The notes beneath the pieces were generated by a model. It was given only the letters and a program-made list of their open reading frames with translations. It made no database searches and was not told where the DNA came from. Shown piece by piece: positions 42,290-50,682 of a stretch of DNA of 64,000 nt. The DNA is taken from the NCBI RefSeq assembly GCF_000243135.2, contig NC_019903.1, positions 1,340,001 to 1,404,000 on the forward strand. Direction: 5' to 3'. Numbering within the stretch: the stretch's first letter is position 1; each line of letters opens with the position of its first letter. This stretch comes from Desulfitobacterium dichloroeliminans LMG P-21439 (GTDB lineage Bacteria; Bacillota; Desulfitobacteriia; Desulfitobacteriales; Desulfitobacteriaceae). The translations under genes were made by a program, and so were the position numbers.

Positions 42290-43045
42290 ATGACCGATAA
42301 ATTTCTTTATGTTTATTCATATTCTTGTGAAGAAGCAAAACATCTCGACCAGCTTGCCCTGTGGCGGGATAGTCGAAGGGAGAACATCTCCTGCAAAAAT
42401 GCTATTGAGGAAGCGATTCGCCGGGACTTCAACGGGATGCACCTCAGTGCCAGTTGTGCTGAGAGTATCATCGCGGAGCACGGATTTAAACGTGTTAATT
42501 GGGTGTTGGCAAATAGCGTACAGCAGAAGGAATGGGACGGACGCTTTTCTCATGACAATAAGTTATGGGCAAAACGAACTTATATTCCATTGGATATGGA
42601 CAGTTTCACAGGGAACAGCCGAAATCTTGATTTCGTAGTAGACAGCCATCCTGCCGTATTAGATGGCTTTATCAACCAGTACCGCCGCACATACCAAGCA
42701 CTGGGGCTGTTTGACTACACGCAATGTGAATCGGATTCCGGAGAAATAGACTATGAAGGCAGAGTGTTGGTGCTGTCTACTGACAGTCTCAAGGAAAGCT
42801 GCTGGAGTCAGCAGGATCAGCTCTGGCTGGCGACCGGGGGATTTGGCTGTAGGCCGACCGGCTCCGGTCGGGCAGTGTATGCGACCTGTCTTGGTGACGG
42901 AGAAGAAACCCGTTGGAACCGTCATGACTTTATCGGGGTACTTAAGGAAAACCATTTACCCGATTGGGCAAAGGAAAAGCGTATGGAGCTTCAGGGACAA
43001 TCCTCTGAAGATGCTCCACATATCGGCGGGATGAAAATGGAGTGA
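42290..43045 (+). CDS. DUF3849-like protein
   Basis: A 251-residue soluble protein (AAGGAGG before ATG 42290). The N-terminal half (Y-V-Y-S-Y-S-C-E-E-A, then R-E-N-I-S-C-K-N-A-I-E-E-A-I, then V-N-W-V-L-A-N-S-V-Q) fits DUF3849. The C-terminal half carries the domain shared with the protein at 14507 (L-G-D-G-E-E-T-R-W-N-R-H-D-F-I-G). It ends I-G-G-M-K-M-E, the Met tail. Confidence 0.7.
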   Translation: MTDKFLYVYSYSCEEAKHLDQLALWRDSRRENISCKNAIEEAIRRDFNGMHLSASCAESIIAEHGFKRVNWVLANSVQQKEWDGRFSHDNKLWAKRTYIPLDMDSFTGNSRNLDFVVDSHPAVLDGFINQYRRTYQALGLFDYTQCESDSGEIDYEGRVLVLSTDSLKESCWSQQDQLWLATGGFGCRPTGSGRAVYATCLGDGEETRWNRHDFIGVLKENHLPDWAKEKRMELQGQSSEDAPHIGGMKME

Positions 43046-43104
43046 CGATTGAAATAGCTCTTTTATTACTACAAATAATTAAATCTAATTAGGAGGAAAA
43101 AAAC

Positions 43105-43464
43105 ATGAGTATGACTGAACTAAATGTATCCTTCCCTACGGAGAAGCTGGAAGCTCTCCGCTTTTTTATCGGCAAAAAAGACCAGACCATTGAACAGGAG
43201 CTGCAGGATTACCTGGACAAGACTTACGAAAAAATGGTACCCGCACAGGTGCGGGAGTATGTGGAGAGCCGCACGGAACAGGCTCCTGTGCAACAGCAGG
43301 TACCGGTGCCGGAACAACCTGCCGACTCCAGGGAACGACCTACACGGCAGACCCGCCGCCAGCGGGAACAGGCTGCGCCCGAACCGTCCTCTGCTCCAGA
43401 AGCGCCTTCCGAGTCCGATGGCCCTGCAGAGCAGGAAAACCAGGGCATGACCATGAACATGTGA
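43105..43464 (+). CDS. DUF6103-like protein
   Basis: A 119-residue protein (TTAGGAGG before ATG 43105). Residues 1-60 form a small helical unit (F-P-T-E-K-L-E-A-L-R, then E-Q-E-L-Q-D-Y-L-D-K-T-Y-E-K-M-V-P-A-Q-V-R). The rest is Pro/Gln/Arg-rich and looks disordered, ending N-Q-G-M-T-M-N-M. A paralog lies at 44763. It precedes the actin-like gene. Confidence 0.75.
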   Translation: MSMTELNVSFPTEKLEALRFFIGKKDQTIEQELQDYLDKTYEKMVPAQVREYVESRTEQAPVQQQVPVPEQPADSRERPTRQTRRQREQAAPEPSSAPEAPSESDGPAEQENQGMTMNM

Positions 43465-43495
43465 TCTGCAGAAAAAGAAAAAGGGGGTGTCAATC

Positions 43496-44377
43496 ATGAT
43501 CAAGCTCGGAGTGGACAACGGCAACTACAACACCAAATCCTCTGAAGAAATGCTCTATACCTCCGGTTACGCGGTGAGCGACAAGGAATTCATCACGCCG
43601 GAGATGCAGCTCTTTTATGAAGGAAAATATTACGCTATCGGAGAACGCCGCCTTCGTTTCCAGCAGGACAAAACAAAGGAGCCGGATACCTTTCTTCTGA
43701 CGTTGCCGACCATCGCGGACGCCATGAAAAAAGCCGGCGTGACCAACACGGAAATAGCCTTGGGCGTCGGGCTGCCCATCGACAGCTATGGAACCCAAAA
43801 GGAAGCTTTCCGCAGGTACTTTCTGCGGAACAATATCTCGTTTATGTTCGAGGGCACCTCCTACCGTTGCCACATAACGGAATGTAAGGTGTTCGCCCAA
43901 GGGCATGCCGCACTGTGCCGGTATTATCCGCGGCTGTCAGAATACCGGGGCATAACGCTGGTAGACATCGGTGGATACACCGTGGATGTGCTCACAGTCC
44001 ACAATTTCAAGTTGGACAGGTCGAGCTGCGCCAGCCTGCGCATGGGGACCATCACTCTGTACAGCCGCATACAGGATGCGCTCCAGAAAAGTGATATCCT
44101 GCTATCCGATGAACTCATCACAGACGCCATCCGCGGCGAAATCCAGCACACCGACAGCAAGCAGATTGCGGCTGTGGTGGATCAGACGGTGGTGGCTTAT
44201 TGTAAGGAGCTGTTCAATGCTCTGCGAGAAAGGGGCTTGGACCTAAAGCTCCCCACGGTGTTCGCGGGCGGCGGCGCGGAGCTGCTGGAATCCCGGCTGT
44301 ACGATGATAACCTGAATACGGTAGCGGTGCTGAACCGGTTTGCCAACGCAGACGGGTATAAGCTCCTGCTGGGGTGA
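43496..44377 (+). CDS. parM: ParM-like actin-family ATPase
   Basis: A 293-residue actin-like protein. The ATG at 43496 follows AAAGGGGG; GTG 43487 is an alternative. Phosphate-binding loops: G-V-D-N-G-N-Y-N-T-K (about 4-13) and L-V-D-I-G-G-Y-T-V-D-V (about 156-166); adenosine loop A-G-G-G-A-E-L-L (about 257). It would form filaments that move plasmid-like DNA apart. On an integrated element it implies that the excised circle is kept during growth. Partner ParR-like gene follows five bases later. Confidence 0.85.
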   Translation: MIKLGVDNGNYNTKSSEEMLYTSGYAVSDKEFITPEMQLFYEGKYYAIGERRLRFQQDKTKEPDTFLLTLPTIADAMKKAGVTNTEIALGVGLPIDSYGTQKEAFRRYFLRNNISFMFEGTSYRCHITECKVFAQGHAALCRYYPRLSEYRGITLVDIGGYTVDVLTVHNFKLDRSSCASLRMGTITLYSRIQDALQKSDILLSDELITDAIRGEIQHTDSKQIAAVVDQTVVAYCKELFNALRERGLDLKLPTVFAGGGAELLESRLYDDNLNTVAVLNRFANADGYKLLLG

Positions 44378-44381
44378 TGAT

Positions 44382-44672
44382 ATGGCAGAACGAAAACGCT
44401 ACTTTTTATCCTTCGACAGGGACAATCCAAGACATCGGGAAGCCGAAGCCCTCTACTTAAAGCAGGCTGCCAGACAGCGTTCCGATTTTGTAGTCACCTG
44501 CATCCTTTCGGCAAATCAGGCAGAGCATCTGGAAAGGTGTGTTCGAAAAGCAATCAGGGATGAAATAAGAAAGCTACGACTGACTCCAACGGACGCACAG
44601 GAGGAACCGGGTGGGGCTGTTCAACTGAGCGATCTTCCCAGCAGCCTGATTAACGCACTGGATGAATTGTAA
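44382..44672 (+). CDS. ParR-like partner protein
   Basis: A 96-residue protein; ATG 44382 follows GGGGTGATGAT. Basic N terminus (E-R-K-R-Y-F-L-S-F-D-R-D-N-P-R), then L-K-Q-A-A-R-Q-R-S-D-F-V and C-V-R-K-A-I-R-D-E-I. Position directly after the ParM-like gene and its size fit ParR, the ribbon-helix-helix centromere-binding adaptor. An inverted repeat sits one base after the stop. Confidence 0.65.
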   Translation: MAERKRYFLSFDRDNPRHREAEALYLKQAARQRSDFVVTCILSANQAEHLERCVRKAIRDEIRKLRLTPTDAQEEPGGAVQLSDLPSSLINALDEL

Positions 44673-44721
44673 CCATGATGGTATACTTCCCGGCATTCGT
44701 CGTGAAAGTATACCATCATGG
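44673..44721. repeat. 16-bp perfect inverted repeat after parR
   Basis: CCATGATGGTATACTT and its complement AAGTATACCATCATGG (44673-44688 and 44706-44721), separated by 17 bases. It could be a terminator (only CAATTTTT follows), an operator, or a centromere-type site. Confidence 0.8.
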
Positions 44722-44762
44722 CAATTTTTACTCAAAAACACATGGAAAGGAGCGCGAAGCTC

Positions 44763-44945
44763 ATGAAGCAGGATACCATTCAAATCCGATATAACACTGA
44801 AAAGCTGTGCATCCTCCGGCATTATATGGATGACACAGCACTGCAGACCGAACTGCAAACTCAGCTGCAGACTCTTTATGAAAAGCATGTACCAGCTGAA
44901 ATCAGGGCTGGTATTGACAGTCAGGAAGGAGGCACCGACGTATGA
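44763..44945 (+). CDS. Second DUF6103-like protein
   Basis: A 60-residue protein, start ATG 44763 (GAAAGGAG upstream). It reads like the N-terminal unit of the protein at 43105: T-E-K-L-C-I-L-R, then L-Q-T-E-L-Q-T-Q-L-Q-T-L-Y-E-K-H-V-P-A-E-I-R. It is a shorter paralog without the disordered tail. Its stop overlaps the next gene. Confidence 0.65.
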   Translation: MKQDTIQIRYNTEKLCILRHYMDDTALQTELQTQLQTLYEKHVPAEIRAGIDSQEGGTDV

Positions 44946-45220
44946 AAGAACAGATGACGCTGGAGCAGTTCCGGCTGGAGCATCCGAACGAAGTGATCCA
45001 AATCATGTCACCCGGAGGCTACGTCACCCTCTCCCCCGACATACCACTCGATCAATTACAGGCACACGCAGGCGTGCGGGGGACTGAAATTCCGATCTCT
45101 TGGGAGGAACTCAAGGATCAGATTGTTGAAAGCTGCAATTTCAATGAGGCTGATGGAAACTGGTACCTGCTTACGGCAGAACCCTCGCTGGACTGCCCGA
45201 CGCAGACAATCGGCATGTAG
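44942..45220 (+). CDS. Hypothetical element protein
   Basis: A 92-residue protein whose ATG overlaps the previous stop (ATGA). It begins with E-Q-M-T-L-E-Q-F-R-L-E-H-P-N and has V-T-L-S-P-D-I-P-L. The end is C-P-T-Q-T-I-G-M, a short Met tail. No known family. It is the last gene before the probable oriT region. Confidence 0.65.
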   Translation: MKEQMTLEQFRLEHPNEVIQIMSPGGYVTLSPDIPLDQLQAHAGVRGTEIPISWEELKDQIVESCNFNEADGNWYLLTAEPSLDCPTQTIGM

Positions 45221-45745
45221 CTTTTTCTTTTTCTTTCTGCCGTTCGCGCTGCGGCCCCAGAGGGACATAGAACGGGGGAGCATATATGGGCATATCTATC
45301 TAGCTGTGGTTCAACAAATATCAGCATGATGCACTGGAGCGCATTCTTTCTCAGCCAGCTTCGCGCGTGTTGCCGCCTGTGCGCCCCTGTGTCGCGTTTT
45401 CCCGATAGGGATGACACAGTAACACCTTTGAGAAAGTAAGGCCCCGTGTTGGGGCTTTGTGCGACGGGTTGAGGGAAGCCATCATTCTGGTTTCCGGGGG
45501 TGAACCATGGTCATGAAAACGATGCTGGTTAAAGGAGCGGGGTTGCAAAGCTTCCCGCTCCTCTTCACACCGCCCCGCAATGCGGGTCGGGGGACGATTT
45601 GTGCCGGGGTCAGATTTTACCTCTTGGGGTCGTCTTCGGGGTTGGGACACAAAAACATACCCAAATAAGCCCCGAGTTTAAAGGATTTTCATGGGGTCTG
45701 CGGCAGGGGCTGCAGTCCTTATAAAAAGAAAGGAGGCTATGTATC
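45221..45745 (+). other. Probable oriT region
   Basis: A 525-base gene-free stretch just upstream of the RHH protein and relaxase, the usual position for an origin of transfer. It contains GCCCC-GTGTT-GGGGC (45441-45455), GGAGCGGG and CCCGCTCC (45534-45541 and 45554-45561), CCCGCA-A-TGCGGG (45574-45586) and a G-rich tract. The nick site cannot be placed from sequence alone. Confidence 0.5.
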
Positions 45746-46159
45746 TTGACTGAAGAAAACAAGAATAAAAAGAAGTTCGCTCTGTGGATCTATCCCGAAA
45801 CCAGGAAGCTGATATCGGACTGGTACAAGCGCGATAACTGCCAGAGCCAGAGCGAGTTCATCGAAAAGGCAATCAAGTTTTACTGCGGCTACATCTCAGC
45901 GGAGGAAGGCGTGAGGTTTCTGCCCGCCGCGATTACCACAGCCATGGCCGGTATGGTGGATAGTCTAGAAAACCGCATGGCACGTCTCGTCTTCAAGCTG
46001 GCAGTGGAGATGTCCATGATGATGAACATCCTGGCTTCTACTGCGGAGGTGGATGAAAACACCCTGCGCCGACTGCGCGGAAAATGCGTCGCCGACGTGA
46101 AGAAGTCCATCGGCTCTGTGAACTTCGAGGATGTCGCTAAATTCCAAAAGGGTGAATAA
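45746..46159 (+). CDS. Relaxosome accessory protein, ribbon-helix-helix (MobC-like)
   Basis: A 137-residue protein. TTG 45746 follows AAAGGAGG; an ATG at 45738 stops after four codons. The N-terminal F-A-L-W-I-Y-P-E-T-R-K-L-I and the following S-Q-S-E-F-I-E-K-A-I-K-F-Y fit a ribbon-helix-helix fold. The C-terminal half is helical. It lies three bases before the relaxase gene and probably binds oriT with it. Confidence 0.75.
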   Translation: MTEENKNKKKFALWIYPETRKLISDWYKRDNCQSQSEFIEKAIKFYCGYISAEEGVRFLPAAITTAMAGMVDSLENRMARLVFKLAVEMSMMMNILASTAEVDENTLRRLRGKCVADVKKSIGSVNFEDVAKFQKGE

Positions 46160-46161
46160 CC

Positions 46162-49068
46162 ATGCCGCGTATTATTTTAAAGTGCCGGTATATTAAAAAC
46201 GCCGTAGTGCATCTGGAGAACCTGGTGGAATACGTCGCGACGCGGGAAGGCGTGGAGATGGTATCACAGTATAAACGTAATATGCTAATTACAGAAAAAC
46301 AGGAGAAGCTCATGGCGGACATCCTGGCACAGCTTCCTGACACTGCGGATTTATTTGAGTATGAGGATTACCTGAATCAGCCGACTGCAGCAAATGCTTC
46401 AGAATTCATTACAGCTGCGCTGGATCAGAATCTGGATCGGCTGTCTCATCAGGAGGTCTATGTCAATTACATCGCCACCCGACCCCGAGCCGAAAAGCTG
46501 GGCAATCACGGACTGTTCTCCGATGAGGATACTCCGCTGGTGCTGTCAAGAGTAGCGGAGGAAGTCGGAGGTCATGCAGGAAACGTATGGACGCCTATTA
46601 TATCTCTGCGACGAGAGGATGCTGCCCGGTTGGGGTATGACAATACCTCTGCGTGGATGGCACTCATCCGCAAGCAGAGGAATATTTTTGCCGAGCAGAT
46701 GAAAATAGCTCCGGAAAACCTGCGCTGGTATGCTGCATTTCATAACGAAGGCCATCATCCTCACTGCCACATGATAGTATACTCGGTGAACCCCCGTGAA
46801 GGGTATGTCACAAAGTCTGCCATTGATAAGATGCGGAGCAGTCTGGCAAAGGAAATCTTTCAGCAGGATTTGATACAGATATATTCTGAGCAAACCGCTC
46901 AAAGAAACGAGCTTGCCGAAAAGAGCCGGGAAGCCCTGAAAGAAATTATAGGAAGAATGGACAGGGGCGTGTGCGAGAGCGAAACTATTGAGGCATTGCT
47001 CATGCATCTGGCAGAACGGTTGAAGCACACCTCCGGAAAGAAGCAGTACGGTTACCTCAAAGCGCCCCTTAAAGCCATCGTGGATCAGATTGTAGATGAA
47101 CTGGCGAAGAATGAGCAGGTGTCGGAAGCCTATGCAAAATGGCAGGAAATTCGGAACGAAGTCCTGCGAACATATACTGATAAGCTTCCTGACCCGCTGC
47201 CGCTTTCACGGCAGAAGGAATTTAAGCACATCAAGAATATGGTGATCTCCGAAGCCATGAATATCGGCGGTCACCATTTTACATTTGAAGGCGATGAGTC
47301 TGCGGATATATTAAATGAAGAAACTGTATCGACGGCCCAAGAATTCGATTCCATGATGACGGAGAATGAACTAACTCTGGTCACGGATGAAGCACCGGAG
47401 GATGGTGATGATATGCCGCCTCCTGCTTCGGAGGGTTCATTCCGTGCGGATTCCGAAGATGCTGGTTCCGGAAGACCTCACATCGCGTGGAGTGATCGAT
47501 ATAAGGAAGCCCGTGCTTTTCTCTATGGCAGTGATGAACTGGAGCCTTATTTTGAGCAGGCCCTCCGTTTGTTTTTGCCGGAAGCCGAAGCAGGCAACGC
47601 GCTCGCCATGCACGACCTCGGCAGAATGTACGCAGACGGGCTTGGCGTGGATATGGATGCCGAAGCCGCATTCAGTTGGTATGAAAAAGCACTCTCCACA
47701 TTTCTGGAAATAGAAGCAAATAAGGAAAATCGGTATGTGGAATACCGCATCGGGAAAATGCATGCGGCAGGACTTGGCACGAAGCAGGATTATGAGGAAG
47801 CGGCTGGATGGTTTGAAATGTCGGCTTCGAGAAACTACAAATATGCCCAATATTCTCTTGCTGGTCTGTACTACCGGGGACAGGGCGTAGACCAGAGTTT
47901 TGAAAACGCCTTTGAATTATACCGCAGGTCTGCCGGACAACGTGTGCCGTATGCCGATTACGAGCTGGCCAAGATGCATCGGGATGGAATCGGCACGGTG
48001 AAGAACGGCGAAGAAGCAGAGCTGCACTTCGAGGAAGCCTTTTACGGCTTCAAGCGGCTGGAGGAACAGAGCCATGACGATAAGCTCCAGTACCGACTGG
48101 GGCAGATGCTCTACAGCGGAACCGGTACGGAAAAGAATGTGGAAGTGGCCATTGTATATTTTGAAAAGGCTGCCCGGCTTGGCAATGTCCACGCACAATA
48201 CATGCTCAGCAAAATCTATCTGGATGTGGACAGTGGTCATGAAAATGCTGAAAGGGCCGTCCAGTGGCTGACCAAAGCCGCGGAGAACGGCAACAGTCTG
48301 GCGCAGTATGCTCTGGGCAAGCTCTATCGGGACGGCAGTCATGTGGAGCAAGATATGGAAAAAGCAATTACCCTGTTTATTCAGTCAGCGGATCAGGAGA
48401 ACCAGTACGCAGCCTATGCATTAGGTAAACTGTATCTTAACGGTGAGAATATTCCAAAGGACGCGGCTACCGCCGTCAAATGGCTGTCGGTTTCCACAGA
48501 GCTTGGAAATCAGTACGCGCAGTACACACTGGCAAAGCTGTACTTTACCGGCGAAGATGCGCCTCAAGATATTCCAAGAGCTGTGGAGCTGTTCACTAAA
48601 TCGGCATTGCAGAACAATTCATTCGCACAATATCAACTTGGAAAGCTCTATCTGCTTGGCGAGCATGTTACCAAGAATGCGGAGTCGGCCGTCAAGTGGC
48701 TGATTTTATCCGCAGAGCAAGGCAATCAATATGCTCAATATGCCCTTGGAAAGCTGTATCTCATAGGCAGAGATGTACCTCGTGACCGGGAGGCAGCCAT
48801 TAGATGGCTGACCTTGTCTGCCGAACAGGGCAATATCTATGCGCAGTTTTTCCTCGACCATCTTGACTCTTTCCGTGATCCTCCCCTGTTCCTTGCGGCA
48901 ACAAGACTTTTGCATCACTTAAGCCGGATCTTTCAGGAGGAACAGCGAAGGCATTCCGTCGAACCCGGCATGCAGGTGGAAAGCAAGCTGCGCCGCAAGC
49001 TCCGTGAGAAAAAGATCGCCCAGGGTCACGCTTCGGACGATCATGAGCTCAAGCAAACAACCTATTAA
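46162..49068 (+). CDS. MobP/MobL-type relaxase fused to Sel1-like repeats
   Basis: A 968-residue relaxase. The His cluster H-N-E-G-H-H-P-H-C-H (about 194-203) is the metal-binding site; the N-terminal about 370 residues form the nickase. It lacks any helicase motifs. From about residue 470 to 910 come 11 full Sel1-like repeats and a partial one, marked by A-Q-Y-x-L-G-K-L-Y and A-V-K-W-L. Those helical repeats usually bind proteins. The nicking Tyr was not located. It would cut oriT and lead the strand through the coupling protein. Confidence 0.9.
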   Translation: MPRIILKCRYIKNAVVHLENLVEYVATREGVEMVSQYKRNMLITEKQEKLMADILAQLPDTADLFEYEDYLNQPTAANASEFITAALDQNLDRLSHQEVYVNYIATRPRAEKLGNHGLFSDEDTPLVLSRVAEEVGGHAGNVWTPIISLRREDAARLGYDNTSAWMALIRKQRNIFAEQMKIAPENLRWYAAFHNEGHHPHCHMIVYSVNPREGYVTKSAIDKMRSSLAKEIFQQDLIQIYSEQTAQRNELAEKSREALKEIIGRMDRGVCESETIEALLMHLAERLKHTSGKKQYGYLKAPLKAIVDQIVDELAKNEQVSEAYAKWQEIRNEVLRTYTDKLPDPLPLSRQKEFKHIKNMVISEAMNIGGHHFTFEGDESADILNEETVSTAQEFDSMMTENELTLVTDEAPEDGDDMPPPASEGSFRADSEDAGSGRPHIAWSDRYKEARAFLYGSDELEPYFEQALRLFLPEAEAGNALAMHDLGRMYADGLGVDMDAEAAFSWYEKALSTFLEIEANKENRYVEYRIGKMHAAGLGTKQDYEEAAGWFEMSASRNYKYAQYSLAGLYYRGQGVDQSFENAFELYRRSAGQRVPYADYELAKMHRDGIGTVKNGEEAELHFEEAFYGFKRLEEQSHDDKLQYRLGQMLYSGTGTEKNVEVAIVYFEKAARLGNVHAQYMLSKIYLDVDSGHENAERAVQWLTKAAENGNSLAQYALGKLYRDGSHVEQDMEKAITLFIQSADQENQYAAYALGKLYLNGENIPKDAATAVKWLSVSTELGNQYAQYTLAKLYFTGEDAPQDIPRAVELFTKSALQNNSFAQYQLGKLYLLGEHVTKNAESAVKWLILSAEQGNQYAQYALGKLYLIGRDVPRDREAAIRWLTLSAEQGNIYAQFFLDHLDSFRDPPLFLAATRLLHHLSRIFQEEQRRHSVEPGMQVESKLRRKLREKKIAQGHASDDHELKQTTY

Positions 49069-49085
49069 TGCAAAGGAGGGTTTAC

Positions 49086-49217
49086 ATGCTGAGGTTACAA
49101 ACAAAACATCAGGAGAAAAAGAAACCGTTTCCCGAAAAACTCAATCCGGCGTTATTCAAGCCATCCGCTCATCGACGGGTGGCTTTTTTTCGCCGGTGCG
49201 GCAGGCGTAAACGCTGA
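49086..49217 (+). CDS. Small basic ORF overlapping a terminator
   Basis: 43 residues, ATG 49086 after AAAGGAGGG. It is rich in Lys and Arg (H-Q-E-K-K-K-P, then F-F-R-R-C-G-R-R-K-R). Its 3' part runs through a terminator, so the Arg-rich end may be an artefact. Could be a small gene or chance. Confidence 0.3.
   Translation: MLRLQTKHQEKKKPFPEKLNPALFKPSAHRRVAFFRRCGRRKR
49158..49190 (+). terminator. Rho-independent terminator
   Basis: AAGCCATCCG and CGGGTGGCTT (one wobble pair), loop of 8, then seven T. It ends the relaxase transcript. Confidence 0.8.
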
Positions 49218-49235
49218 CTAAGGGGGTAGTGGAGT

Positions 49236-50669
49236 ATGGCATATATTCATTTTACAGACGAGCAAAAGCAGCAGGCAAACTCTGTCGACCTGGTTGACTT
49301 CCTCCAGCGTCAGGGAGAACAGCTTGTGCGCTCCGGCCGCGAGTGGCGCTGGAAGCGTCATGACAGCGTGACCGTGCGCGGCAATCAGTGGTTTCGCCAC
49401 AGCCGGAAGGAAGGTGGTCATGCTATTGATTTTGTTCAGCAGTTCTATGACATGAGCTTTCCCGAAGCTGTGAGCTTCCTGCTCGGAGAGGACTCAGGCG
49501 TGGAATGGAATCAGACAGTAAAGAGTGCACCTGCTCCCCGTAAGGAATTTGCTCTTCCGGATGCCAATCCGGATATGCGCCGAGTGTTTGCCTATCTAAT
49601 CAAACAACGGTTCATTGACCGTGAGGTGCTGTCTCACTTTGCACATAAAAAGCTGATCTACGAGGACAAGGAATATCACAATGCTGTGTTTGTCGGATTG
49701 GATGAAAAAGGCATCCCCCGTCATGCCCACAAGCGAGGTACTTATACTCATGGAGAACCGTATAAGGGGAATGTGGAGGGCAGTGACCCGAAATACAGCT
49801 TTCATTGGATTGGAGAGAGCAGCGTCCTCTATGTATTTGAGGCGCCGGTGGATATGCTGTCCTTCATCACTTTGCATCAGGATGGCTGGAAGCGGCACAG
49901 TTATGTCACGCTGGACGGAGTATCGGAACACGCCTTGCTCTGTCAGTTGAAGCTTAATCCCTATCTGAAAAGCGTCGTGCTGTGCCTGGACCATGATGAG
50001 GCGGGCATTGAGGCTGTCGGTCGGCTGAAGGATATCCTGTATGAAAAGGGCTATAGGGATATTTCCGTAATGCAATCGCAGTACAAGGACTGGAATGAGG
50101 ATCTGAAAGCCAAAAACGGTGTAAGTCCCATTCCGGCGAGAGAGCATCGGAAGCTGGAGCTTCTGCCAAAGGTTATCGCAGAGCTGCACGATTTGTGCAA
50201 AGCTCTTGCAGCGCATAAAGACATTGACTCCTTCCTCGCGGAGTGCGCCGAGGCAGCGGAACCGCTTCTTGCCTCCGGTAAAACAGCAGCTCTTAATGCG
50301 GAAGCTACTCGGGAATGTCTACAGTGTATGGCAGCTGGCTCACTGACAGCCATGCAAAGGCAGTTGCGCCAGATGGAACAGCCAGTGACAATGGAGCAGC
50401 TAATTCAAAAGCTGCAAGACAGCTACCATCCTCATGAGGATCGGGGCTGGCTTCGCACTAAGGCGGAGCAGCTGCGACAGGATGTTTCCAATATCAGCCG
50501 TCAGCTTCATACATCCGGCATCCGTACATTGGAGGATAAGGAAAAGCTCCTATCCTCCTATCAGCTCCTTGCGCTGGACTGCGTCAAAACCATGATGTTT
50601 GTTGAGCTGGAATTGCCGACTATGCTTTCTGTACAGGAGCAAGCAGTAAATTTTTCTATGACCATGTAA
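49236..50669 (+). CDS. DNA primase-like protein (DUF3991/Toprim)
   Basis: A 477-residue soluble protein. The N-terminal part (V-D-L-V-D-F-L-Q-R-Q-G, then W-F-R-H-S-R-K-E-G-G-H-A-I-D-F-V) is the CHC2-like/DUF3991 region of element primases, without the metal Cys. The Toprim part has V-F-E-A-P-V-D (about 205-212) and L-C-L-D-H-D-E-A-G (about 245-255). The C-terminal third is helical. The C terminus N-F-S-M-T-M is a Met tail. It would prime the complementary strand, possibly in the recipient. Confidence 0.8.
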   Translation: MAYIHFTDEQKQQANSVDLVDFLQRQGEQLVRSGREWRWKRHDSVTVRGNQWFRHSRKEGGHAIDFVQQFYDMSFPEAVSFLLGEDSGVEWNQTVKSAPAPRKEFALPDANPDMRRVFAYLIKQRFIDREVLSHFAHKKLIYEDKEYHNAVFVGLDEKGIPRHAHKRGTYTHGEPYKGNVEGSDPKYSFHWIGESSVLYVFEAPVDMLSFITLHQDGWKRHSYVTLDGVSEHALLCQLKLNPYLKSVVLCLDHDEAGIEAVGRLKDILYEKGYRDISVMQSQYKDWNEDLKAKNGVSPIPAREHRKLELLPKVIAELHDLCKALAAHKDIDSFLAECAEAAEPLLASGKTAALNAEATRECLQCMAAGSLTAMQRQLRQMEQPVTMEQLIQKLQDSYHPHEDRGWLRTKAEQLRQDVSNISRQLHTSGIRTLEDKEKLLSSYQLLALDCVKTMMFVELELPTMLSVQEQAVNFSMTM

Positions 50670-50682
50670 AGGAGGGGTCACA

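Noticed and set aside
45351-45650. 99-codon minus-strand frame in the oriT region
   Set aside because: Composition is irregular and it spans several inverted repeats; more likely non-coding.
45221-45745. CRISPR array
   Set aside because: Stem-loops are dissimilar, and there are no regularly spaced direct repeats.
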